A stretch of DNA of 64,000 nucleotides, taken from contig NZ_UWFA01000505.1 in NCBI RefSeq assembly GCF_900601905.1, positions 62,001 through 126,000 on the forward strand, read 5' to 3'. A model generated the notes under the pieces. That model was given only the letters and a program-made list of their open reading frames with translations, did not search any database and was not told the DNA's origin. Source of the stretch: Pseudomonas viridiflava (lineage in GTDB: Bacteria; Pseudomonadota; Gammaproteobacteria; Pseudomonadales; Pseudomonadaceae). Shown piece by piece: positions 43,137 to 51,212 of the stretch; position 1 is the first letter of the stretch, and the number at the start of each line of letters is the position of its first letter. The translations under genes were made by a program, and so were the position numbers.

Positions 43137-44207
43137 ATGCAAAAGTCCCGTCTATTGGGCCTGCTCACCGCTGGCCTCATCGCTGCATTAGGCCTCTCCC
43201 CGGCACAGGCTGCCGCCAAGAAAGAATTCAACGTCTGCTGGACGATTTATGCCGGCTGGATGCCTTGGGAATACGCAGGCACCCAAGGCATCGTCGATAA
43301 ATGGGCGAAGAAGTACGACATCAAGATCGATGTCACCCAGCTCAACGACTACGTCGAATCCATCAACCAATACACCGCTGGCCAGTTCGATGGCTGCACC
43401 ATGACCAACATGGATGCGCTGACCATCCCGGCAGCTGGTGGTGTGGAAAGCACGGCGCTGGTGGTCAGTGACTTCTCCAATGGCAATGACGGCATCGTGA
43501 TCAAGGGCGCAGGCAAGAAAGTCACCGATCTCAAAGGCATGAACGTCAATCTGGTCGAGCTGTCGGTTTCTCACTATCTGCTGGCTCGGGCGCTGGACAG
43601 CGTCGATCTCGCTGAAAAAGACCTGAAAGTGGTCAACACCTCCGACGCCGATATCTCTGCGGCATTCAACACCCGTGACGTTCAGGCCGTGACCACCTGG
43701 AACCCGATGCTGGCCGATATCAAAGCCAAGCCAGGCGTGACCGAAGTGTTCAACTCCAGCCAGATCCCTGGCGAGATCATGGACATGATGGTGGTCAACA
43801 CCCAGACCCTCAAAGACAACCCGGCGCTGGGCAAAGCCCTCACCGGCGCATGGTTTGAAGTGGTTGCGCTGATGAACGCGAAAAACGCCCAGAGCCAGGC
43901 CGCACTGGAACACATGGCAAAAGCTTCGGGTACCGACCTGGCGGGATTCCAGGCGCAACTGGACACCACAAAACTGTTCGCCACACCCAAGGAAGCGCTT
44001 GAGTTCGCCACCAGCAAACAGCTGCCGGACACCATGCGCAAAGTCGCCAACTTCTCCTTCGAGCACGGCTTGCTGGGTGAAGGCGCGAAAGATTCCAGTG
44101 CCGTGGGCATGACGTTCGCCAATGGTGTCAGCTCCGGCGACAAGGCCAACCAGAAGCTGCACTTCGATACCAGCTATGTGCAGATGGCTGCCGACGGCAA
44201 GCTGTAA
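43137..44207 (+). CDS. ABC transporter substrate-binding protein (NitT/TauT type), guanidine operon
   Basis: Periplasmic binding protein, 356 residues, with signal peptide (LLGLLTAGLIAALGLSPAQA) and a type-2 periplasmic fold related to nitrate/taurine/aliphatic sulfonate binding proteins (FNVCWTIYAGWMPWEYA; YVESINQYTAGQFDGC). Family members beside these genes are annotated as urea-carboxylase-associated binding proteins. Lying directly under a guanidine riboswitch and upstream of guanidine-degrading enzymes, it probably binds guanidine or a guanidine-yielding compound. GGAGG ribosome binding site 7 bases before the ATG. Confidence 0.9.
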   Translation: MQKSRLLGLLTAGLIAALGLSPAQAAAKKEFNVCWTIYAGWMPWEYAGTQGIVDKWAKKYDIKIDVTQLNDYVESINQYTAGQFDGCTMTNMDALTIPAAGGVESTALVVSDFSNGNDGIVIKGAGKKVTDLKGMNVNLVELSVSHYLLARALDSVDLAEKDLKVVNTSDADISAAFNTRDVQAVTTWNPMLADIKAKPGVTEVFNSSQIPGEIMDMMVVNTQTLKDNPALGKALTGAWFEVVALMNAKNAQSQAALEHMAKASGTDLAGFQAQLDTTKLFATPKEALEFATSKQLPDTMRKVANFSFEHGLLGEGAKDSSAVGMTFANGVSSGDKANQKLHFDTSYVQMAADGKL

Positions 44208-44231
44208 ACCGGGTTCAGAAAGGTCATTGCC

Positions 44232-45047
44232 ATGCGTTTGATAAACCGCCGCCCGGATCGCGCCAGTCGCCTGATTCTGGTGCTCCTGCCGTTCGCCCTG
44301 TTGCTGTTCGCCTACTTCACGGGCTCTGCAGCCAGGCTCACGGAAAACCCCAACGACAAGCTGCTGCCCAGTGCCGTGCAAATGGCCGAAGCGGTGAAAC
44401 GCATGGCCTTTACCGAAGACACGCGCAGCGGCGGTTATCTGCTCTGGCAGGACACCGGTTCCAGCCTGCAACGTCTGGGGATCGGCTTGGGCATCAGTGC
44501 GTTGCTGGGTCTGTGCCTGGGTATTGCGTCGGGCATCCTGCCGTTGTTTGGCGCGCCGTTATCGCCATTACTGACGGTGCTTTCAATGGTGCCGCCACTG
44601 GCGATTCTGCCCATCCTGTTCATTGTTTTCGGCCTGGGCGAGCTGTCGAAAGTGATGCTGATCGTGATCGGTATCACGCCGATTCTGGCCCGGGATCTGG
44701 AACAACGGGCACGGGAAATCCCGGTGGAATTATTGATCAAGGCGCAGACCCTGGGCGCCTCGACCTGGACGCTGATCCTGCGGGTGATCCTGCCGCAACT
44801 GCTGCCGCGCCTGCTGATTGCATTGCGCCTGGTGCTGGGTTCGGCGTGGTTGTTTCTGATCGCCGCTGAAGCCATCGCCTCCACGGACGGCCTGGGCTAC
44901 CGGATTTTCCTGGTGCGGCGTTATCTGGCGATGGATGTGATTCTGCCTTACGTGGTCTGGATCACGCTGCTGGCCTGGCTGATGGATTGGGGCCTCAAGG
45001 CGCTGACCCGCAAAGCCTTCCCCTGGTATGAAGGGGCACGCCCATGA
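44232..45047 (+). CDS. ABC transporter permease, guanidine operon
   Basis: The 271-residue inner-membrane permease has about six helices and the ABC permease coupling segment VELLIKAQTLGASTWTLILRVILPQLLPRLL (EAA-type loop), followed by SAWLFLIAAEAIAS. It belongs to the SsuC/TauC group. It starts 24 bases after the binding-protein stop and overlaps the ATPase gene by 4 bases. Confidence 0.92.
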   Translation: MRLINRRPDRASRLILVLLPFALLLFAYFTGSAARLTENPNDKLLPSAVQMAEAVKRMAFTEDTRSGGYLLWQDTGSSLQRLGIGLGISALLGLCLGIASGILPLFGAPLSPLLTVLSMVPPLAILPILFIVFGLGELSKVMLIVIGITPILARDLEQRAREIPVELLIKAQTLGASTWTLILRVILPQLLPRLLIALRLVLGSAWLFLIAAEAIASTDGLGYRIFLVRRYLAMDVILPYVVWITLLAWLMDWGLKALTRKAFPWYEGARP

Positions 45048-45808
45048 GCTTCATTTCGGTCAATAACGTCTGGCAGAAATACGACGATCTGGTGGTGCTC
45101 GAAGGCTTGAATCTCAGCGTGGCCGAAGGCGAGTTCTGCACGCTGGTAGGCGCGTCGGGCTGCGGCAAGTCGACCTTTCTGCGCCTGTTGCTGGGCCAGG
45201 AGGTGGCGAGCAAGGGCAGCATCATGCTGGATGGCAAGGCACTGGCCAGCGAGCCGGATGCCAGTCGCGGCGTGGTGTTCCAGCGCTACTCGGTGTTCCC
45301 GCATCTGTCGGTGCTGGACAACGTCGCGCTGGGCCTGGAGTTGCCACGCTCGGCGCTGCTCGGCCGACTGTTTGGCAAGGCCAGGCGCGAGGCCAGGGAA
45401 CAGGCCGCGCAATTGCTGCACAAGGTCGGCCTTGGCCACGCGCTGGACAAATACCCGGCGCAGCTTTCCGGCGGCATGCAACAACGGCTGGCCATCGCTC
45501 AGGCCTTGATCATGAAACCTCGGGTGCTGCTGCTCGACGAACCGTTCGGCGCCCTTGACCCCGGCATTCGCAAAGACATGCACGCCTTGCTGCTGGAGCT
45601 GTGGCGCGAGACCCGATTGACCGTGTTCATGGTCACTCACGACCTGTCCGAAGGCTTCAACCTCGGTACGCGCCTGCTGGTTTTCGACAAGATCCGCGTC
45701 GACCCTCACGAGCCCGGTGCCTATGGCGCACGCATTACCTACGACATTCCCCTGAACAGCGACCGCCGCGCAGCCCGCGCCGCGCTTGATTCGCTGCAAC
45801 AGGCTTGA
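45044..45808 (+). CDS. ABC transporter ATP-binding protein, guanidine operon
   Basis: The 254-residue ATPase has Walker A GASGCGKST (about residues 37-45), Q loop, signature LSGGMQQR, Walker B VLLLDEPFGALD and the switch histidine in FMVTHDLSEG. SsuB/TauB-type. Its ATGA start overlaps the permease stop, so the transporter subunits are coupled. The deiminase gene begins 13 bases after its stop. Confidence 0.94.
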   Translation: MSFISVNNVWQKYDDLVVLEGLNLSVAEGEFCTLVGASGCGKSTFLRLLLGQEVASKGSIMLDGKALASEPDASRGVVFQRYSVFPHLSVLDNVALGLELPRSALLGRLFGKARREAREQAAQLLHKVGLGHALDKYPAQLSGGMQQRLAIAQALIMKPRVLLLDEPFGALDPGIRKDMHALLLELWRETRLTVFMVTHDLSEGFNLGTRLLVFDKIRVDPHEPGAYGARITYDIPLNSDRRAARAALDSLQQA

Positions 45809-45821
45809 AGGAATCTGACTC

Positions 45822-46547
45822 ATGACTGCTTCCAACACGCTGTTCCCTGTATTCGCCGAAGAACTGCTGCCCGGCGGCGGCCATCGCTCGTTCGTGCTCA
45901 AGCGCGGCGAATTGCTGCGCCTGACCGATCTGAACGGCAACGCCAACGTCAGCCTGACGATGCTCAATGCAAACGAGAAAACCGAGCGCCTGAACCTGCC
46001 CGACAGCCTCAAGTGCCAGCACACCGCCAAGCTCACCAACGGCCACTGCCTGTACTCGGACATGGGTCGTGTACTGGCCGCAATTACCGCCGACACCTGC
46101 GGCTGGAGCGACAGCCTTGGCGGCGTGCTCTGTGCTGACGAAGTCGCGGAAAAATACGGTTTGGGTCGCTATCAGGAGTTACGCAACGGCTTCTTTCGCA
46201 ACGGCGTCGACAACCTGCTGGTGGAACTGGGCAAATGGGGCCTGGGCCTGTCCGACCTGCTGATGACCCTGAACCTGTTCAGCCGGGTCAGCGTCGACAA
46301 TGCGGGCACGCTGCACTTCGAAACCAACAACTCCAAAGCGGGCGATTACATCGAGCTGTACGCGCCAATGGACACACTGGTCGTGCTCACCGCGCTGCAA
46401 CACCCCATGGACCCGAATCCGCAATACGCGCCACAGCCGGTCCAGTTGAGCTGGATGAAGGCTGACGCCAGCGTCGCCGAACACTGCCGCACGTCCCGTC
46501 CGGAAAACCAGCGCGGCTTCATCAATACCGACCGCCTGTTCGCCTGA
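45822..46547 (+). CDS. cgdA: Carboxyguanidine deiminase subunit (DUF1989, UAAP1-type)
   Basis: DUF1989 protein formerly called urea amidolyase-associated protein 1. Such paired proteins (CgdA/CgdB) deiminate carboxyguanidine to allophanate and ammonia. The 241-residue product has TLNGNANVS-type and DTCGWSDSLGGVLC segments. Compared with its partner it lacks the second cysteine cluster: where the partner has SNCPQLNNPCN it has TALQHPMDPNP, so it may be the non-catalytic or structural subunit. Letter A is assigned by gene order and size, not by alignment. Confidence 0.85.
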   Translation: MTASNTLFPVFAEELLPGGGHRSFVLKRGELLRLTDLNGNANVSLTMLNANEKTERLNLPDSLKCQHTAKLTNGHCLYSDMGRVLAAITADTCGWSDSLGGVLCADEVAEKYGLGRYQELRNGFFRNGVDNLLVELGKWGLGLSDLLMTLNLFSRVSVDNAGTLHFETNNSKAGDYIELYAPMDTLVVLTALQHPMDPNPQYAPQPVQLSWMKADASVAEHCRTSRPENQRGFINTDRLFA

Positions 46548-46558
46548 GGAGCATCGTC

Positions 46559-47179
46559 ATGAATCTGCATTCCAGCATCCCGACAACCACCACACACATC
46601 CCGGCAGGCGAACCGTCGCTGACCGAACTCAAAGCCGGGCAAACCCTGCGCATCCTCGATCTGCAAGGCAATCAGGCAGTCGACACGCTGTTCTTCAGCC
46701 TCGCCAACCCGCGTGAGCGCTACGACGTGCAGCGCACGTTGCGCCGTCAGGGCAGCGTTTACCTGACCACTGGCAGCGTGCTGTATTCCAACCTGGGCAA
46801 GCCGATGCTGACCATCGTCGACGACACCTGCGGTCGCCATGACACCCTCGGCGGTGCCTGCGCGCAAGAGAGCAACACCGTGCGCTATGCCCTGGAAAAG
46901 CGCCACATGCACAGCTGCCGCGACAACTACCTGCGCGCCTGCGCCCATGATGGTCGTCTGGGCAAAGGCGATATCGGGCCGAACATCAATTTCTTCATGA
47001 ATGTGCCGGTGACGGCGGATGGCGGGCTGACCTTCGAGGACGGTATTTCCGCCCCCGGCAAGTACGTGGAATTGCGCGCCGAGATGGACGTGATCGTGCT
47101 GATCTCCAACTGCCCGCAGCTGAACAACCCGTGCAACGGCTACGACCCGACGCCTGCCGAGTTGCACGTCTGGAATTGA
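46559..47179 (+). CDS. cgdB: Carboxyguanidine deiminase subunit (DUF1989, UAAP2-type)
   Basis: Second DUF1989 protein of the pair, 206 residues. It keeps a full set of potential metal and catalytic residues: DDTCGRHDTLGGAC, HMHSCRDNYLRAC and SNCPQLNNPCNGYDP. It begins 11 bases after the first subunit and probably forms the heteromeric carboxyguanidine deiminase with it, acting between guanidine carboxylase and allophanate hydrolase. It is followed by a REP doublet. Confidence 0.87.
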   Translation: MNLHSSIPTTTTHIPAGEPSLTELKAGQTLRILDLQGNQAVDTLFFSLANPRERYDVQRTLRRQGSVYLTTGSVLYSNLGKPMLTIVDDTCGRHDTLGGACAQESNTVRYALEKRHMHSCRDNYLRACAHDGRLGKGDIGPNINFFMNVPVTADGGLTFEDGISAPGKYVELRAEMDVIVLISNCPQLNNPCNGYDPTPAELHVWN

Positions 47180-47195
47180 GGCCGAGGCTTATCCC

Positions 47196-47286
47196 TGTTG
47201 GAGCGAGGCTTGCCCGCGATGAACGATAACGCGGTGTATCTGCCAATCCTGGGTGACTGATTCGCGGGCAAGCCTCGCTCCAACAG
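47196..47286. repeat. REP doublet (type GAGGCTTGCC) inside the guanidine operon
   Basis: CTGTTGGAGCGAGGCTTGCC-CGCGAT (from 47196) faces ATTCGCGGGCAAGCCTCGCT-CCAACAG (to 47286), an almost perfect 25-bp inverted repeat with about 40 bases between. It lies between the deiminase and carboxylase genes, where it would form a strong hairpin in the operon mRNA. Confidence 0.9.
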
Positions 47287-47400
47287 GTCAGATTGCGACT
47301 GAAAAACCCACGACGGACGACCCTCGTGCAGACACATTAATAGCGGGACGGCCCGCTTCCCAGTTTCAGGTCGAGCCGCTCGACTTGCGGGGTTCCAGAC

Positions 47401-50400
47401 ATGTTCGAGAAACTGCTGATTGCCAACCGTGGCGCGATTGCCTGCCGCATCCTGCGCACCTTGCGTGCCTTGCACGTTCAGGGCGTGGCGGTGTATTCCG
47501 AAGCCGACGCGGCGAGCCTGCACTTGCTGGAGGCTGACGAAGCCCACAGCCTGGGTGAAGGCGGCGCGGCCGGGACCTATCTGGCGGTAGACAAGATCCT
47601 CGCCATTGCCAGATCCAGCGGCGCCAAGGCCATCCATCCCGGTTACGGCTTTCTCTCGGAAAACGCCGCCTTCGCTCAAGCCTGTGAAGAGGCGGGCATT
47701 GCCTTTGTCGGCCCGACGCCCGAGCAACTGCGCGTCTTCGGCCTCAAACACACCGCTCGCGCACTGGCCAAAATGCACGGCGTGCCGATGCTCGAAGGCA
47801 CCGGGCTGCTGGACAGCATCGACGACGCACTGAGCGCCGCAGAGATCATCGGTTACCCGGTCATGCTCAAAAGCACGGCAGGCGGTGGCGGCATCGGCAT
47901 GCGCGTGTGCCGCAGTGCAGCCGAGTTGAGCGAATCCTTCGAGGCCGTCAAACGCCTGGGGCAGAACAACTTCAGCGACTCGGGCGTGTTCATCGAGAAG
48001 TACATCCAGCGCGCACGCCATCTTGAAGTGCAGGTGTTCGGCGATGGACACGGCGAAGTCCTGGCCCTCGGCGTGCGTGATTGCTCGGTGCAACGCCGTA
48101 ACCAGAAAGTCCTCGAAGAAACTCCGGCCCCCAACCTGCCCGACGGCATGGGAGAAGCGCTGTGCACCGCGGCGATCAAGCTGGCCAAGGCGGTCAATTA
48201 TCGCAGCGCGGGGACCGTCGAGTTTGTCTTCGACAGCGACGATCAGCGCTTTTACTTCCTGGAAGTGAACACGCGATTGCAGGTTGAACATGGTGTCACC
48301 GAACAAGTCTGGGGCGTGGATCTGGTCAGTTGGATGGTGCAACTGGCTGCGGGCGACCTGCCGCCACTGGCGCAACTGCAAGCCGCGCTCAAACCCAGCG
48401 GCCACGCCATTCAGGCGCGTCTGTACGCTGAAGACCCGGGCCGGGATTTCCAGCCCTGCCCAGGCTTGCTGACCGCGGTGCACTTCCCTGCCGTCGACGG
48501 TAAAAGCCTGCGCATCGATACCTGGGTAGAGGCCGGTTGCGAGATACCGCCGTTTTTCGATCCGATGATCGCCAAGGTCATCAGTTGGGCACCCAACCGC
48601 GAACTGGCCAGTGCTGGTCTGTCTGACGCCCTGAGCGAAACCCGGCTGTATGGCGTCGAAACCAATCGTGACTATTTGCGCCAGATCATCGCCGACGTGC
48701 CGTTCGCCAGCGGCCATCCGTGGACCCGCTGCCTGGAAGGTCTGGTCTATCACGCCGATACCTTTGAAGTGCTCAGCGGTGGTACGCAAACCAGCGTGCA
48801 GGATTATCCGGGCCGCCTGGGCTACTGGGCCGTGGGCGTGCCGCCGTCGGGGCCGATGGACAGTCGCGCGCTGCGTCAGGGCAATCTTTTGCTGGGCAAT
48901 GCCGAAGGGTGCGCGGCGCTGGAAATCACCATGAGCGGGCCGCTGTTGCGCTTCAACACGGACGCAGTGGTGGCGGTGACCGGCGCGGTTATTCCCCTGA
49001 CCCTCAATGGCGAGGCTCAGCCGCTCAACACTGCCGTGTTCGTGCCGGCCGGTTCTCAGCTCGCGCTGGGCACCATTGCCGGAGCCGGTGCGCGCAGTTA
49101 CCTGTGCGTACGCGGCGGGTTGGATGTGCCGGATTATCTGGGCAGCAAAAGCACTTTCACGCTGGGCCAGTTTGGCGGGCACGGCGGCCGGGCTTTGCGC
49201 GCGGGCGACGTGCTGCACGTTGCGCCGCTGGATGATCGCAGCGCCGGGCAGCGAGTCCCTTCAGAACAAGTGGAGGAGCTGGCGGATGTGCGCCTGATCC
49301 GGGTGATCTATGGCCCCCATGGTGCGCCGGAATACTTCACTGAAAACTACATGCTGACTTTTTTTGCAACGGCCTGGGAGGTGCATTTCAACTCCAGCCG
49401 CACCGGCGTGCGACTGATCGGGCCGAAGCCGGAATGGGTGCGGGCCGATGGCGGCGAGGCGGGTCTGCATCCGTCGAACATTCACGACAACCCGTATGCC
49501 ATCGGCGCTGTGGATTTCACCGGCGACATGCCCGTGATCCTCGGCCCGGACGGCCCGAGCCTGGGTGGCTTCGTCTGCCCGGTGACCATCATCGAGGCAG
49601 ATCTGTGGCAACTGGGCCAGCTCAAGGCCGCAGATAAGGTGATGTTCGAGGCGGTGAGTATTGCCGAGGCACGCCGCTTGTTCTCTGAAACCGAAAATCT
49701 CCGTAGGACGACCGGGGTGGCGCTCCACCTTGCTGGCGATGAGGCCGGTCAATCAGTCACATCTCCAGCGTCTGGACTACCGCAATCGCGAGCAAGCTCA
49801 CGCCTACAGGGGATCGGCGGCGCTGCACGGTCCCGTGGGAGCGAGCTTGCTCGCGAAGACGCCAGTACAGCCGACGAATCAGTGTTGATCGCACCAGCAC
49901 CTTCGCTGGCAAGCCTCGCTCCAACAGAGTTGACGTCGCCGATCGTGCTCGACATCGGCCAGGACGACACCCGCCTGGTGGCCCGTCTTTCCGGTGACAC
50001 CCACCTGCTGCTGGAAATCGGCGCGCCGGAGCTGGATCTGGTGCTGCGCTTTCGCGGTCATGCGTTGATGCAGGCGCTGGAAGGCAAACACGTGCCTGGC
50101 GTGATCGACCTGACGCCGGGCATCCGTTCGCTGCAAGTGCATTACCAGCCCGAGCAGTTGCCGCTGACGCAACTGCTGGACATCATCGCCGGTGAATGGG
50201 GGGCAGTCTGCGCCGCCAAAGACCTGCAAGTGCCGTCACGCATCGTGCATTTACCCTTGTCCTGGGACGACCCGGCCTGCCAGCTGGCGATCGAGAAATA
50301 CATGACCACGGTGCGCAAGGACGCCCCATGGTGCCCGAGCAACCTGGAGTTCATCCGCCGCATCAACGACCTGCCCAACCTCGACGAAGTGCAGCGCACG

Positions 50401-51183
50401 GTGTTCGAGGCCAGTTATCTGGTCATGGGCCTGGGGGATGTCTACCTCGGCGCACCGGTCGCCACCCCGCTGGACCCGCGCCATCGGCTGGTCACCACCA
50501 AGTACAACCCGGCACGCACCTGGACCGCCGAAAACTCGGTAGGCATCGGTGGCGCTTACATGTGCGTCTACGGCATGGAAGGCCCCGGCGGTTATCAGTT
50601 TGTCGGGCGCACCTTGCAAATGTGGAACCGCTATCGCGAGGTCGCTGCGTTCGATGGCAAACCCTGGCTGCTGCGCTTCTTCGACCAGATTCGCTTCTAC
50701 CCGGTGAGCGCCGACGAACTGCTGCGTATTCGCCGTGATTTCCCGCTGGGTCGCTTCGCCCTGGAGATTGAACACAGCACGCTGAACCTGGCCGACTATC
50801 AAGCTTTTCTCAATCGCGAAGCCGAGGGCATCGCGGCATTCCGCAGCCAGCAGCAGGGGGCTTTCAATGCCGAGCGCGAGCGCTGGATCGCCAGCGGTCA
50901 GGCCAACTTCGAGAGCGAAGAAGCCGTTGCGCCCGTGACCGAAGAGGCACCACTCAAAGAAGGTGAACACAGCGTCGACAGCCACATCGCCGGTAACCTC
51001 TGGCAAGTCCAGGTCGAGGCAGGCCAGCGCGTGGCAGCAGGTGATGCGCTGGTGATTCTGGAGTCGATGAAAATGGAAATTCCGCTGCTGGCCCCGATGG
51101 CAGGCACGGTGCGCGAAGTCCGGGTGCAACCGGGTTCGGCGGTGCGCGCCGGGCAGCGCGTGGTGGTCCTGCAAGCCGACTGA
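47401..51183 (+). CDS. Biotin-dependent guanidine carboxylase (annotated family: urea carboxylase)
   Basis: Carboxylates guanidine with ATP and bicarbonate to carboxyguanidine. The 1,260-residue protein has, in order, a biotin carboxylase domain (HPGYGFLSENAAF, KSTAGGGGIGMR, EVNTRLQVEHGVTE; about 1-450), an AHS2 domain (TSVQDYPGRLGYWAVGVPPS; about 460-765), an AHS1 domain (GVIDLTPGIRSLQVHY ... NSVGIGGAYMCVYGMEGPGG; about 845-1130) and a biotinyl domain with ESMKMEIP (biotin lysine K1224). Position under a guanidine-I riboswitch with carboxyguanidine deiminases makes guanidine, not urea, the probable substrate. Residues about 768-842 are encoded by two in-frame REP doublets (49702-49927) at the AHS2-AHS1 junction; without them the length is about 1,185, near the family norm. 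Confidence 0.93.
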   Translation: MFEKLLIANRGAIACRILRTLRALHVQGVAVYSEADAASLHLLEADEAHSLGEGGAAGTYLAVDKILAIARSSGAKAIHPGYGFLSENAAFAQACEEAGIAFVGPTPEQLRVFGLKHTARALAKMHGVPMLEGTGLLDSIDDALSAAEIIGYPVMLKSTAGGGGIGMRVCRSAAELSESFEAVKRLGQNNFSDSGVFIEKYIQRARHLEVQVFGDGHGEVLALGVRDCSVQRRNQKVLEETPAPNLPDGMGEALCTAAIKLAKAVNYRSAGTVEFVFDSDDQRFYFLEVNTRLQVEHGVTEQVWGVDLVSWMVQLAAGDLPPLAQLQAALKPSGHAIQARLYAEDPGRDFQPCPGLLTAVHFPAVDGKSLRIDTWVEAGCEIPPFFDPMIAKVISWAPNRELASAGLSDALSETRLYGVETNRDYLRQIIADVPFASGHPWTRCLEGLVYHADTFEVLSGGTQTSVQDYPGRLGYWAVGVPPSGPMDSRALRQGNLLLGNAEGCAALEITMSGPLLRFNTDAVVAVTGAVIPLTLNGEAQPLNTAVFVPAGSQLALGTIAGAGARSYLCVRGGLDVPDYLGSKSTFTLGQFGGHGGRALRAGDVLHVAPLDDRSAGQRVPSEQVEELADVRLIRVIYGPHGAPEYFTENYMLTFFATAWEVHFNSSRTGVRLIGPKPEWVRADGGEAGLHPSNIHDNPYAIGAVDFTGDMPVILGPDGPSLGGFVCPVTIIEADLWQLGQLKAADKVMFEAVSIAEARRLFSETENLRRTTGVALHLAGDEAGQSVTSPASGLPQSRASSRLQGIGGAARSRGSELAREDASTADESVLIAPAPSLASLAPTELTSPIVLDIGQDDTRLVARLSGDTHLLLEIGAPELDLVLRFRGHALMQALEGKHVPGVIDLTPGIRSLQVHYQPEQLPLTQLLDIIAGEWGAVCAAKDLQVPSRIVHLPLSWDDPACQLAIEKYMTTVRKDAPWCPSNLEFIRRINDLPNLDEVQRTVFEASYLVMGLGDVYLGAPVATPLDPRHRLVTTKYNPARTWTAENSVGIGGAYMCVYGMEGPGGYQFVGRTLQMWNRYREVAAFDGKPWLLRFFDQIRFYPVSADELLRIRRDFPLGRFALEIEHSTLNLADYQAFLNREAEGIAAFRSQQQGAFNAERERWIASGQANFESEEAVAPVTEEAPLKEGEHSVDSHIAGNLWQVQVEAGQRVAAGDALVILESMKMEIPLLAPMAGTVREVRVQPGSAVRAGQRVVVLQAD
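49702..49927. repeat. Two tandem REP doublets in frame inside the guanidine carboxylase gene
   Basis: Four REP half-units lie in the coding sequence: CCGTAGGACGACCGGGGTGG-type (from 49702), CGCGAGCAAGCTCACGCCTACAG (near 49787-49809), CCCGTGGGAGCGAGCTTGCT-CGCG (49833-49856) and CTTCGCTGGCAAGCCTCGCT-CCAACAG (49900-49926). The first resembles the reverse complement of the right half at 39936-39975, the third equals the 39881 and 7031 units, and the fourth the 47260 unit. The reading frame stays open, adding about 75 low-complexity residues rich in Ser, Ala, Arg and Gly. Confidence 0.88.
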
Positions 51184-51212
51184 TTTTTTGACTTTACCGA
51201 CGGAATTCAACC

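Noticed and set aside
47140..49218. 692-codon minus-strand frame opposite the carboxylase N-terminus
   Set aside because: The biotin carboxylase motifs on the plus strand are decisive; the antisense translation is shadow sequence.
47401..51183. Frameshift or pseudogene status for the carboxylase because of the REP insertion
   Set aside because: The frame is continuous through the insertion and all domains and the biotin lysine are intact, so it is kept as a gene.
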